This document shows positions 1-5,738 of a stretch of 5,738 bases of DNA, piece by piece; position 1 is the first letter of the stretch, and every line of letters begins with the position of its first letter. The stretch lies in contig CAAGNL010000043.1 in assembly GCA_900771305.1 (NCBI GenBank), forward strand, positions 1 through 5,738, read 5' to 3'. Position numbers and translations under genes: made by a program. A model generated the notes under the pieces. That model worked only from the letters and a program-made list of their open reading frames with translations. It had not been told where the DNA came from and ran no database searches. The stretch is from Kiritimatiellia bacterium (GTDB lineage: Bacteria > Verrucomicrobiota > Kiritimatiellia > RFP12 > UBA1067).

Positions 1-165
1 ATGGCCAAGGGCGAGCCGATCGCGTTCGAGGTCGCGCCCGGCGAGCTGAATCCCGGTTGGAACACGATCCATCTGCGGTACGTGGGCGGAAGCTGGTTGA
101 CGTTCGACTTCTTCCAGTTCCGGATTTCGGACTACAACCCGGGCACGATCTTCCTCCTCCGGTAG
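1..165 (+). CDS. C-terminal fragment of a probable carbohydrate-active protein (beta-sandwich end)
   Basis: An open frame runs from the window edge to a TAG at 163-165, giving 54 residues. It opens with an ATG at base 1, but this is probably an internal methionine because the peptide reads like the end of a beta-sandwich domain rather than a whole protein. Visible features are G19-W-N-T-I-H-L-R26, then V28-G-G-S-W-L-T-F-D36 and a final strand F37-F-Q-F-R41. A 'G-x-N-x-I-x-L ... G-S-W-x-x-x-D' ending is typical of C-terminal jelly-roll modules of rhamnogalacturonan-lyase-like (PL4-type) and other secreted polysaccharide-degrading proteins. It lies 98 bases upstream of the esterase on the same strand, so the two may be co-transcribed. 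The family is inferred from a short fragment; it could be another kind of beta-sandwich. The coding reading itself is fairly secure, helped by high GC at third codon positions. Confidence 0.6.
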   Translation: MAKGEPIAFEVAPGELNPGWNTIHLRYVGGSWLTFDFFQFRISDYNPGTIFLLR

Positions 166-195
166 CGCCCCGCGTGGACCTTCCCGTTGACGGGC

Positions 196-241
196 CGGGG
201 CGGGACGCCCCGGATACATGCATGCGAGGCGTCCCGCCTCG
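196..241. repeat. GC-rich inverted repeat, 14-base arms, intergenic
   Basis: Arm 196-209 (CGGGGCGGGACGCC) is complementary to arm 228-241 (GGCGTCCCGCCTCG) at 13 of 14 positions, and the odd pair (198/239) becomes G-U in RNA. The 18-base loop (210-227) contains the 8-base palindrome CATGCATG at 217-224. The left arm also takes part in a competing shorter hairpin, CCGGGGC (195-201) with GCCCCGG (207-213), a perfect 7-bp stem with a 5-base loop. No T-tract follows, so it is a poor classical intrinsic terminator. It could stabilise the 3' end of the upstream message, attenuate read-through into the esterase, or be a copy of a dispersed REP-like element. Which of these holds cannot be decided from one copy. 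Confidence 0.6.
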
Positions 242-249
242 CCGAAAAC

Positions 250-254
250 AAGGA
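250..254 (+). promoter_or_regulatory. Ribosome binding site fixing the GTG start of the esterase
   Basis: AAGGA lies 9 bases before the GTG at 264. It supports that GTG over the in-frame ATG codons at 57 and 222. Those would place the upstream gene's coding end or the intergenic inverted repeat inside the protein and would bury the signal peptide. Confidence 0.65.
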
Positions 255-263
255 TCATTTGGA

Positions 264-1493
264 GTGAAGAGAGTTCAGGTTCGACTGGTGGCGCTGTGCG
301 CGCTGGCGTGGGTGGTGTCGGGCGAGGCGGGCGAGTGGATGCGGCGCATCCCGGAGTCCGTGAACGGGCGGAAGGTGGAGTCCTTTTGGCAGGGCGGGAG
401 CAAGGCGCGGGGCGAACGGTCCGACGTGCGCAACCTCGTGCTCGTGCAGCACCCGGTGCCGGGTAAGGAGGGGAAGGGACGTCCCCTGTACGTTGTCCTC
501 CACTCCGCGGGCCATGACGTCCTCTCGGCGCTCGAGTGCACGTACACGCCGGGAAACCACGACATCTACCGTGCGCCGGACGACTTCTATGCGCTCTACG
601 TCGACTGCCGCGCCTATTCGGACGCCGACTGGTGGTGGGGGGCGGACAAGAAGGCGGGCATGGGGGACACGGCCTGCGAGCGCCGGGTGATGGACACCGT
701 CGCGTGGGCGCTGCAGACGTACGGCTGCGACTCCAACCGCGTCTACCTCTGCGGCAACTCGATGGGCGGCTCCGGCGCGCTGGGCCTGGGCCTCGCGCAC
801 GGCGACGTCTTCGCCGCGGTGAAGGCGAACGTGCCGGCCATCCGTCGCGCGGACCATCCGTTCAAGTCCCTCGGCCTGCCGCCGTACGCGGCCGACGCGG
901 CGAAGAAGCTGCCCGACCCGCCGGTGACGGTGGACTATTCCGGCCAGGACGACGGCTGGAGCGACAACCACGAGCGGCTGGTCGCCGGCATGCGGGAGCG
1001 GAAGTACGCCTGGATGTTCTTCTGGGGCGCCTACGGGCACGCGAACAACAACGCGAAGATGGCGGAGAAGAACGACATCATCCACGCCTTCGACTGGCTG
1101 TCCGTGCGTCTGGACGAGCCGTATCCCGTCTTCACGGGGGCTTCGTGCGACACGCCGTGCCCCTGGCCCGCGGACCGCGGGAACAAGGGCGCGGGCCAGA
1201 TCAACGGCTTCTTCCGCTGGGAGGGGGCGAAGGAGTCCGCGGACGGCGTGTCCATCGCGCTGCGCCTCGTCGCCCCGGAGGAGCTGAAGAGCCGCTTCTT
1301 CACGTCGCCGGAGTCCGCGCGTGTGGACGTCACGCTGCGCCGCCTGCGGGCGTTCAAGGTGAAGCCCGGCGACCGCGTGAGGTGGTCCTTCGGCGACGCC
1401 GCGGGCGAAGTCGTGGCGGATGCGGACGGTCTCGTGACGGTGCCCGGGCTCGAGGTTGCGCGTGCGCCCCGGCGGCTCGTCCTCGGCCGATAG
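264..1493 (+). CDS. Secreted alpha/beta-hydrolase (esterase, CE1/LpqC-like) with C-terminal beta domain
   Basis: The protein has 409 residues from GTG 264. The first 22 or so form a Sec signal peptide: K2-R3 and R7, a hydrophobic core L8 to V18, and probable cleavage after A22 in S-G-E-A. The mature protein would be periplasmic or secreted. The hydrolase domain covers about 60-285. It has the oxyanion strand L-Y-V-V-L-H80-S-A-G, the nucleophile elbow G164-N-S166-M-G-G, an acidic segment G-Q-D229-D230-G-W that probably supplies the catalytic Asp, and G-A-Y-G-H259 for the catalytic His. A Trp-rich stretch (D-W-W-W-G, about 122-126) probably lines the active site. From about 288 a second domain begins, with G-Q-I-N-G-F-F-R-W near 311-319 and V-D-V-T-L-R-R-L near 354-361. 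Domains of this style follow esterases in PVC-type bacteria and their role is unknown to me. The fold fits feruloyl, acetyl or other polysaccharide esterases of the PHB-depolymerase/CE1 type. The exact substrate is unknown; the carbohydrate-active neighbours make plant-polysaccharide deacylation the best guess. Confidence 0.85.
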   Translation: MKRVQVRLVALCALAWVVSGEAGEWMRRIPESVNGRKVESFWQGGSKARGERSDVRNLVLVQHPVPGKEGKGRPLYVVLHSAGHDVLSALECTYTPGNHDIYRAPDDFYALYVDCRAYSDADWWWGADKKAGMGDTACERRVMDTVAWALQTYGCDSNRVYLCGNSMGGSGALGLGLAHGDVFAAVKANVPAIRRADHPFKSLGLPPYAADAAKKLPDPPVTVDYSGQDDGWSDNHERLVAGMRERKYAWMFFWGAYGHANNNAKMAEKNDIIHAFDWLSVRLDEPYPVFTGASCDTPCPWPADRGNKGAGQINGFFRWEGAKESADGVSIALRLVAPEELKSRFFTSPESARVDVTLRRLRAFKVKPGDRVRWSFGDAAGEVVADADGLVTVPGLEVARAPRRLVLGR

Positions 1494-1523
1494 TCCGTCC
1501 CGGAAAATGATCCGATTGACGGA
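1494..1523 (+). other. Interrupted stem-loop after the esterase stop, overlapping the next promoter
   Basis: TCCGTC (1494-1499) is complementary to GACGGA (1518-1523). Just inside, CGGA (1501-1504) is complementary to TCCG (1511-1514), leaving a 6-base loop and a 1/3 internal loop. It starts immediately after the esterase stop, so it could act as a 3' end structure. No T-tract follows, so it is not a standard terminator. Its right arm contains most of the -35 box of the downstream promoter, so the dyad may be coincidental or regulatory. Confidence 0.35.
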
Positions 1524-1545
1524 GGCACTTCCGATCTGATATAAT
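1516..1545 (+). promoter_or_regulatory. Near-consensus sigma70-type promoter of the ATPase gene
   Basis: The -35 box TTGACG (1516-1521) matches consensus at five of six positions. The -10 box TATAAT (1540-1545) is perfect. The spacer is 18 bases, and a TG one base before the -10 (1537-1538) makes it an extended -10. Transcription should start near 1552, about 50 bases before the ATG. It lies just after the esterase stop and reads only into the ATPase gene, so that gene is expressed independently of the upstream carbohydrate genes. Confidence 0.8.
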
Positions 1546-1552
1546 CCAAAAC

Positions 1553-1583
1553 TGTAACCGTGGTTTCAGAAACGGTGGTTGCA
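1553..1583 (+). promoter_or_regulatory. Dyad at the predicted transcription start; candidate operator or leader hairpin
   Basis: A dyad is centred on A1568. Inner arms GTTTC (1563-1567) and GAAAC (1569-1573) are perfect. Outer arms TGTAACC (1553-1559) and GGTTGCA (1577-1583) match at six of seven positions. Overall 11 of 15 base pairs are symmetric in DNA. As RNA, three more positions become G-U pairs, leaving a single G-G mismatch (1562/1574). It begins within a base or two of the predicted +1 and ends 8 bases before the ribosome binding site. It could be a repressor operator, possibly for autoregulation, or a hairpin that affects translation. The symmetry is seen; the function is inferred. 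Confidence 0.5.
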
Positions 1584-1590
1584 ATTCTTT

Positions 1591-1596
1591 GAAGGA
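1591..1596 (+). promoter_or_regulatory. Ribosome binding site selecting ATG 1604
   Basis: GAAGGA lies 7 bases before ATG 1604, an ideal distance. An in-frame TTG at 1589 would overlap this motif and lacks a binding site of its own. The resulting N-terminus M-H-F-F-D-R-T-R-E-L also matches the usual short lead-in to the first helix of this ATPase family. Confidence 0.75.
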
Positions 1597-1603
1597 CTTT
1601 GGC

Positions 1604-2923
1604 ATGCACTTCTTCGACCGAACACGCGAACTTGAACTTTTGGGCGAAATCGCCGCCCGCAGCCAAGACTGCGCCCAGTTTACCGTCATTACCGGACGTC
1701 GCCGCGTCGGCAAGACGTCACTCATTCTCAAGGCTTGCGAAAAGACGCCTTTTGCGTACCTGTTCGTCGAGCGCAAGAGCGAACGCGATCTTTGCGAAAT
1801 CTTCAAGAGCGAACTGGAAGACAAGTTCAGCATCGTCATCCACGGCCAGCCCGTCCGTTTCTCGGAGATTTTCGAGGAGATCATGAAACTCGCCACGACC
1901 CGTCCGATTACCGTGGTCATCGACGAGTTCCAGGAGTTCCTCAAGATCAACCCTTCCATCTTCAGCTCGATCCAGAAAATCTGGGATCTTCACAAGAACA
2001 AGGCACGGATCAATCTCATCGTCTCGGGATCCGTCTACACCTTGATGACCAAGATCTTCAAACACAAGAAAGCCGCACTCTACGGACGGGAAACCGCCTT
2101 CCTGAAGCTCGACCCGTTCTGCGTCTCCGTCCTTAAGGAAATACTCTCCGAATACCATCCGACGTTCACGCCCGAAGATCTGCTCGCCCTCTGGACCTTT
2201 ACCGGCGGTGTCGCCAAATACATCGAACTACTGATCGACGGCAAGGCCTTTACCCGCGAAAAGATGCTCGACCTGATCATCCGCGAAGATTCGACGTTCA
2301 TTGAAGAGGGGCGCGCCATCCTTGTCGAGGAGTTCGACAAGGAATACGGTGTCTACTTTTCCATTCTTTCTGCCATTGCCCGCGGGAGCAACACGCGAAA
2401 CGAGATTTCCCAGGTTCTTGGACGCGACATCGGTGGCTACCTCCTCCGGCTTGAAAAGGACTATGCCCTGATCGTCCGCCAACAACCGCTCTTCGCCAAG
2501 GAATCCGCCAAAGGAGCCCATTATCAGCTCAATGACAACTTCTTAACCTTCTGGTTCCGCTTCGTTTTCAAATACGGGTTTCTGCTCGAGATCAAGGGCT
2601 ACGACCGCCTCAAGGAAATCATCCGTCGCGACTATCCGGTCTTCAGCGGACGCATCCTCGAACGCTATTTCCGCGCACAACTGATCGAATCCGGCAACTG
2701 GACGCGTATCGGTTCCTGGTGGGACCGCAAAGGAGAAAACGAAATCGACCTCATCTCCGAAAACGAACTGACGGGCGAGGTTGCCGTCTACGAAGTCAAG
2801 CGCGACCCCAAACGCATCAACCTTGAGACCTTGAAAGACAAATTCTCCGTCTTCACCGCAGCCACTGGAAAATGGAAACGCCTCAAGCCCTCGTTTATCG
2901 GCCTCTCGTTAGCAGACATGTAA
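1604..2923 (+). CDS. ATP-binding protein: STAND-like ATPase fused to DUF234 nuclease-like domain
   Basis: The protein has 439 residues from ATG 1604. It carries no signal peptide and should be cytoplasmic. The N-terminal 'archaeal-type' P-loop ATPase domain spans about 1-230. It shows the R-T-R-E-L-E-L-L lead-in (6-13), Walker A G31-R-R-R-V-G-K37-T-S39, Walker B T-V-V-I-D107-E108-F-Q, an S141-G-S strand end, and G161-R-E followed by L-D-P-F, the family's conserved arginine region. About 245-300 looks like a winged helix (T-R-N-E-I-S near 264, then G-G-Y-L-L-R-L). The C-terminal DUF234 part has F-W-F-R-F near 315 and a PD-(D/E)XK-like signature: E353, then I-G-S-W-W-D, E380-I-D382-L, and Y-E397-V-K399. 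All expected ATPase and nuclease-like residues are present, so it should be active. Substrate and role are unknown for the family; a DNA-related or defence function is often suspected. Its GC content is clearly lower than its neighbours', it is driven by its own promoter, and it stands alone, which suggests horizontal acquisition. Confidence 0.9.
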   Translation: MHFFDRTRELELLGEIAARSQDCAQFTVITGRRRVGKTSLILKACEKTPFAYLFVERKSERDLCEIFKSELEDKFSIVIHGQPVRFSEIFEEIMKLATTRPITVVIDEFQEFLKINPSIFSSIQKIWDLHKNKARINLIVSGSVYTLMTKIFKHKKAALYGRETAFLKLDPFCVSVLKEILSEYHPTFTPEDLLALWTFTGGVAKYIELLIDGKAFTREKMLDLIIREDSTFIEEGRAILVEEFDKEYGVYFSILSAIARGSNTRNEISQVLGRDIGGYLLRLEKDYALIVRQQPLFAKESAKGAHYQLNDNFLTFWFRFVFKYGFLLEIKGYDRLKEIIRRDYPVFSGRILERYFRAQLIESGNWTRIGSWWDRKGENEIDLISENELTGEVAVYEVKRDPKRINLETLKDKFSVFTAATGKWKRLKPSFIGLSLADM

Positions 2924-2950
2924 CCCTCATCGCATTCTGCTTCATTTTTT
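2911..2950 (+). terminator. Plausible intrinsic terminator of the ATPase gene
   Basis: AGCAGA (2911-2916) pairs with TCTGCT (2936-2941). Inside it, after a one-base bulge at 2917, ATG (2918-2920) pairs with CAT (2933-2935), leaving a 12-base loop. Six T residues follow at 2945-2950, three bases beyond the stem. The left arm overlaps the final codons, and the stop codon sits in the loop. The stem is only moderately GC-rich, so efficiency is uncertain. The orientation suits the + strand gene only. Confidence 0.45.
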
Positions 2951-2957
2951 CGCATTC
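2930..2957. repeat. Short direct repeat in the convergent intergenic gap
   Basis: TCGCATTC occurs at 2930-2937 and again at 2950-2957, 20 bases apart, flanking the T-tract. It lies in the 93-base gap between the two convergent genes, which is AT-richer than the flanks. It may be a small duplication or chance. Confidence 0.3.
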
Positions 2958-3016
2958 CTATCAACTCGAAGTCACTTCATTTGCAGACAAATTTCCCGCG
3001 GCACCACTCGCCCGCA

Positions 3017-5680
3017 TCAATGGCGCGTGTCCAACTTGACATCATCCAGATACCAGACGGAGGTCGTGGCACCGTAGCTGATGAATCCGATCCACTTCAG
3101 TTCCTTGAATCTGTCGTCGAGAAACTTCTCGAACTGCACGCGGGAGGTCACACCACCACGTGGCGTCACGGCAACCGACCATCGGCCCTTCTCAGGCCCG
3201 GACATCGGCAGCGTCAACACGACGTCGTGCCACACGCCCGGCCGCATCGCGCAGACGTCCTTGCCGCCCGCCAGAAGGCGGTCCTTGACGACGGAGAGCC
3301 GGACGCCATTGACGAGGGGCTGGCCCTTGGGATAGTCGCGCAGTTCAATGGTGGGCGTCGCCCCCGTCTCGATCTTCAGCGCAAAGGAGAGCGTCGCGAC
3401 GCCCTCGTCCACACCGCAGGCCGCCGTGACAATTGGAGCCCAGCTTGGCTTCAGATCCGGCGCGTCGACGAACTTCAAGGACTTCTTCCCCTGCGCCGGA
3501 TCGGCATCGACGATCTGAAGCTGTCCGGGACGGCCCGCGTTCGCATCCAGCGGCGCGAAGGATCCCATTGAGTGAGTCACGTTGCCGACACGATGGCGTT
3601 CGAAGTCCGACTGCAGACGCTCGCGGCGATACTTCGGCGCCTTGGGCGCGTCCTCGAACCGGTCCCAGCACGCCTCCTCCGAAAGCGCCCGCCACGCGGC
3701 GTTCGTCCTGTAGACGCCGGTGTCGTGCCAGTCGAACGGCTTGAAGCCAAGTTTGAGGGCCGGAGAATCGGGTTTGAGCGTCCAGTCGCCCTTCGCGGGA
3801 TCGACGAAGAGCGGGTCTGCAATCGCACCGTGGGCATCATGTCCAAGCGCGCGCCACTTCTCCCACGATTCGCCCTTGAATGCCGTCTCCTTCACGTTGC
3901 CGCCTGCACACCAGTAGGTGTTGTTGTCGGCGGGGAGGTTGTCCCGAGTCGACTCGAAGCTGCCGCCGCCGCGGTAGGCCCCGGCCTCGGGTACCGTCCA
4001 CCAGAAGATGTTGTTCATCACGCGAATCGTGACATGGTCCTCGGACCGAGAGCGCCAGACACCATCCTTCGAGAACGTCAGGCAGAGGTTGTTTGAGTAG
4101 ACGTTCTCCTTGCCGTAGTGCTGGTGGATCGCGCCATCGCGGCACTTCTCGACGAGGTTGTCGCAGAAGACGAAGCCATGCGAGCCCTCGTCCGTATAGA
4201 GGCCCCAGGCGGGCGAACCGTTGTCCGCATAGCCATTCACCTCCCAGATCCAGTTGTTGCGCACGACGCTGCCCGTGTTGTCGCCGAGCGTGTAGACGCC
4301 GCCCATGTCGGAGAGCGCGCCCTGGCCGATGTGGTGGATGCGGTTGTGGGCGATGAGGTTGTCGCGGTTGACCGTGGGCGCGTAGCCCCAGGTCCAGCCG
4401 AGCGAGACGCCCGTGTAGAAGAAGTCGCAGATCTCGTTGTGGACGACCCTGCAGTCGTGGGCATGGCCCATCCACACGCCGATGCCGGCCTGGAGCACGC
4501 GTCCGCCATGGCGGACGATCGAATCCTCGACCGTCAGGTGCGAAGAGACCCCGTCGGGGCTCTTCTGCCGACTGCGGTTGTCTCCACCGAAATAGATGCC
4601 ACCCGCGCCGAGATCCTCCACCAGCGAGTGCCTCACTGTCACGTGGCGGCAGCCGCTGCGAAGGTAGAGTCCGTGCGCGCCTGTGTGGGCGATGCGGCAA
4701 TTCTCGAACGAGACGTCCTCGACGTCCGTGCCGGTGATCGCGCCTTCCTGCACGTTCGAAGCGGCCTGGCTATTGTAGACGCCCTGTGGGCCGATGAGAA
4801 AGGCCGTGTGCTCAAAGCCGATTCCATTGAAGGAGACGTTCCGCACGACCTCTCCCTTCGCACGGTCGCCAACGAACTTGACAATCGCCGTCGAGACAGG
4901 CACGTAGGCGAAGTCCTTCGCGACCGACTCGCCCGCGAGGGGAATGTAGAAGAGCTTCTTCGCCTTGACGTCATGGAACCATTCGCCCGGGGCGTCGAGG
5001 GCCGCGCGGAAGTTCTCAAGCGCATAGCGCGGACGCGTGGCACACCAGAAGAAGAGCGGACGCTTCATGCCCTGCTTCATCACAAGTCGGCCAGACTGCG
5101 CGTCCACGGATTCCACACGGCCATACCCCATATCCCAGCTCTGCCAGACGGCCACGAGCACGCGATTAAGCTCGTCCTGAGGAAGGCTGAAAAGCGGTGC
5201 GACGTCGGCCTCATCTGCAAAAAAGGCGCGCGTCGCGAGATCGGCGTCCGAATCCTTCATGTAGTGGTAGAATCGGTTCGGGGACCGGGCGCGCTGGGCG
5301 CGGTGATCACCAACCCAGAGCTGATCGAACTCAAGCCCCTCCGGCACGTCCGTCACCCACACGCCGTCCAAACCGACGGAGAATGGCTTCAGTTCATGTC
5401 CACCGTCAAAGACGGTCGTGCGCGCGGAGAGCCCGCGAATGCGAAGGTCGGAATCCGCGGCCGTGAGGACGAGCGGTTCCGTGAGCTGGTAGCGTCCGGG
5501 CTTCACCCAAATCTCCACTGGACGCCCCTTCACGGCGCCCGAGGCCTTCAGCTCGCGGGCCTTGGCCAGCGCCACCGCGGGCGTCCGGATCTCGCCGTCC
5601 GGAGCCAGCACGATGTCGCCGACCTCATTGCAACCAGAGAGAATCGCCGCACAGGCGGCCAGAATCATTAGTTTATTCAT
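3017..5680 (-). CDS. Large right-handed beta-helix lipoprotein, GH141-like glycoside hydrolase
   Basis: The protein has 887 residues. It begins with a lipoprotein signal: M-N-K, a hydrophobic run, and lipobox L14-S-G-C17. Residue +2 is Asn, compatible with outer-membrane sorting. About 25-90 is the typical entry to a pectate-lyase-like beta-helix (L-A-P-D-G-E, then P-G-R-Y). About 90-270 holds inserted beta strands ending in L-E-N ... L-D-A-P-G-E-W-F (221-235). Beta-helix rungs run from about 280 to 590, with repeated N-x-I/V turns such as F-E-N-C-R-I, V-H-N-E-I, A-H-N-R-I and M-N-N-I-F. D458-M-G-G-V-Y and G-L-Y-T-D497-E498-G-S are acidic motifs in adjacent rungs and are good catalytic candidates. 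D-P-L-F-V-D-P (622-628) closes the helix. A C-terminal jelly-roll (about 690-887) ends in W-Y-L-D-D-V-K-L. GH141 includes an alpha-L-fucosidase acting on rhamnogalacturonan II and a xylanase. The family assignment is by motif and layout only; another beta-helix glycosidase or lyase is possible. Confidence 0.85.
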   Translation of the reverse strand: MNKLMILAACAAILSGCNEVGDIVLAPDGEIRTPAVALAKARELKASGAVKGRPVEIWVKPGRYQLTEPLVLTAADSDLRIRGLSARTTVFDGGHELKPFSVGLDGVWVTDVPEGLEFDQLWVGDHRAQRARSPNRFYHYMKDSDADLATRAFFADEADVAPLFSLPQDELNRVLVAVWQSWDMGYGRVESVDAQSGRLVMKQGMKRPLFFWCATRPRYALENFRAALDAPGEWFHDVKAKKLFYIPLAGESVAKDFAYVPVSTAIVKFVGDRAKGEVVRNVSFNGIGFEHTAFLIGPQGVYNSQAASNVQEGAITGTDVEDVSFENCRIAHTGAHGLYLRSGCRHVTVRHSLVEDLGAGGIYFGGDNRSRQKSPDGVSSHLTVEDSIVRHGGRVLQAGIGVWMGHAHDCRVVHNEICDFFYTGVSLGWTWGYAPTVNRDNLIAHNRIHHIGQGALSDMGGVYTLGDNTGSVVRNNWIWEVNGYADNGSPAWGLYTDEGSHGFVFCDNLVEKCRDGAIHQHYGKENVYSNNLCLTFSKDGVWRSRSEDHVTIRVMNNIFWWTVPEAGAYRGGGSFESTRDNLPADNNTYWCAGGNVKETAFKGESWEKWRALGHDAHGAIADPLFVDPAKGDWTLKPDSPALKLGFKPFDWHDTGVYRTNAAWRALSEEACWDRFEDAPKAPKYRRERLQSDFERHRVGNVTHSMGSFAPLDANAGRPGQLQIVDADPAQGKKSLKFVDAPDLKPSWAPIVTAACGVDEGVATLSFALKIETGATPTIELRDYPKGQPLVNGVRLSVVKDRLLAGGKDVCAMRPGVWHDVVLTLPMSGPEKGRWSVAVTPRGGVTSRVQFEKFLDDRFKELKWIGFISYGATTSVWYLDDVKLDTRH

Positions 5681-5690
5681 ATGCCACCAA

Positions 5691-5696
5691 TCCTTC
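5691..5696 (-). promoter_or_regulatory. Ribosome binding site of the beta-helix gene
   Basis: On the minus strand GAAGGA lies 10 bases before the ATG at 5680. It supports this start over the in-frame methionine four codons later, which would shorten the lipoprotein signal. The remaining leader to 5738 shows no convincing -35/-10 pair, so the promoter probably lies beyond the window. Confidence 0.6.
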
Positions 5697-5738
5697 GCGC
5701 GGACAATTCTCTCCGTTCAGTTCCTCAACGCTGGACGC

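Noticed and set aside
57..263. An N-terminal extension of the esterase to the ATG at 57 (or 222)
   Set aside because: It would overlap the upstream gene in another frame or run through the intergenic inverted repeat, and it would hide the signal peptide. The ribosome binding site at 250-254 points to GTG 264.
255..1085. A 276-codon open frame on the minus strand opposite the esterase
   Set aside because: The peptide is R/V/H-rich and low in complexity, with no domain. The + strand frame has a signal peptide and a catalytic triad.
536..1510. A 324-codon + strand frame overlapping the esterase
   Set aside because: It is an arginine- and glycine-rich translation of the esterase in another frame, typical of GC-rich coding DNA.
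1589..1603. TTG at 1589 as the start of the ATPase
   Set aside because: It overlaps the GAAGGA that is ideally placed for ATG 1604, and the family normally starts close to the R-T-R-E-L motif.
2968..2992. Small dyads GAAGTCACTTC (2968-2978) and ATTTG/CAAAT (2979-2992) as a terminator for the minus-strand gene
   Set aside because: The stems are only 5 bp and no T-tract follows on the minus strand. I see no convincing terminator for the beta-helix gene.
4118..5671. A 517-codon open frame on the + strand opposite the beta-helix gene
   Set aside because: It is a high-GC antisense shadow. Its peptide is dominated by V, A, R, D and E with no recognisable motif. The minus-strand frame has a lipoprotein signal, a ribosome binding site and clear beta-helix rungs.
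5681..5738. A promoter for the beta-helix gene (TTGAGG then AATTGT on the minus strand)
   Set aside because: The spacing is about 14 bases and the -10 match is poor; too weak to call in so short a leader.
1..5738. CRISPR array, tRNA, rRNA, transposase or insertion-sequence ends
   Set aside because: No regularly spaced repeats, no cloverleaf or rRNA-like stretches, and no transposase motifs were found on either strand. I could not identify target-site duplications around the ATPase cassette.

Overview
The window is GC-rich and gene-dense. Its gene content points to a polysaccharide-degrading bacterium, most likely of the PVC group (Verrucomicrobiota, Lentisphaerota or Kiritimatiellota-like). 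The reasons are a secreted alpha/beta-hydrolase whose C-terminal domain is of a type common in those phyla, a very large right-handed beta-helix lipoprotein with a C-terminal jelly-roll, and a DUF234-type ATPase typical of environmental and gut genomes. The taxonomic assignment is inference from protein style; there is no marker gene here.

Layout. Bases 1-165 hold the last 54 codons of a + strand gene whose end looks like a carbohydrate-binding beta-sandwich of the kind found in rhamnogalacturonan-lyase-like enzymes. A 98-base gap with a strong GC-rich inverted repeat (196-241) leads to a secreted esterase-like alpha/beta-hydrolase (264-1493, GTG start). After a short spacer comes a visibly less GC-rich gene with its own near-consensus sigma70 promoter and a dyad at the predicted transcription start. 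This is a STAND-like ATPase fused to a DUF234 PD-(D/E)XK nuclease-like domain (1604-2923), followed by a plausible intrinsic terminator. Facing it on the minus strand is an 887-residue beta-helix lipoprotein (3017-5680) resembling glycoside hydrolase family 141. Bases 5681-5738 are its leader.

How the genes fit together. The partial gene, the esterase and the beta-helix protein all look like exported carbohydrate-active proteins and could work on the same plant polysaccharide, with pectin the best guess. The esterase would remove acyl groups, the beta-helix enzyme would cleave a glycosidic bond (GH141 includes an alpha-L-fucosidase and a xylanase), and the partial protein would contribute a binding module or lyase. 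The ATPase gene does not belong to that theme. Its base composition, private promoter, candidate operator and terminator mark it as a self-contained cassette, probably acquired separately. I see no CRISPR array, tRNA, rRNA, transposase or complete new multi-gene system. The most interesting element is the ATPase-nuclease cassette with its dyad-symmetric leader.
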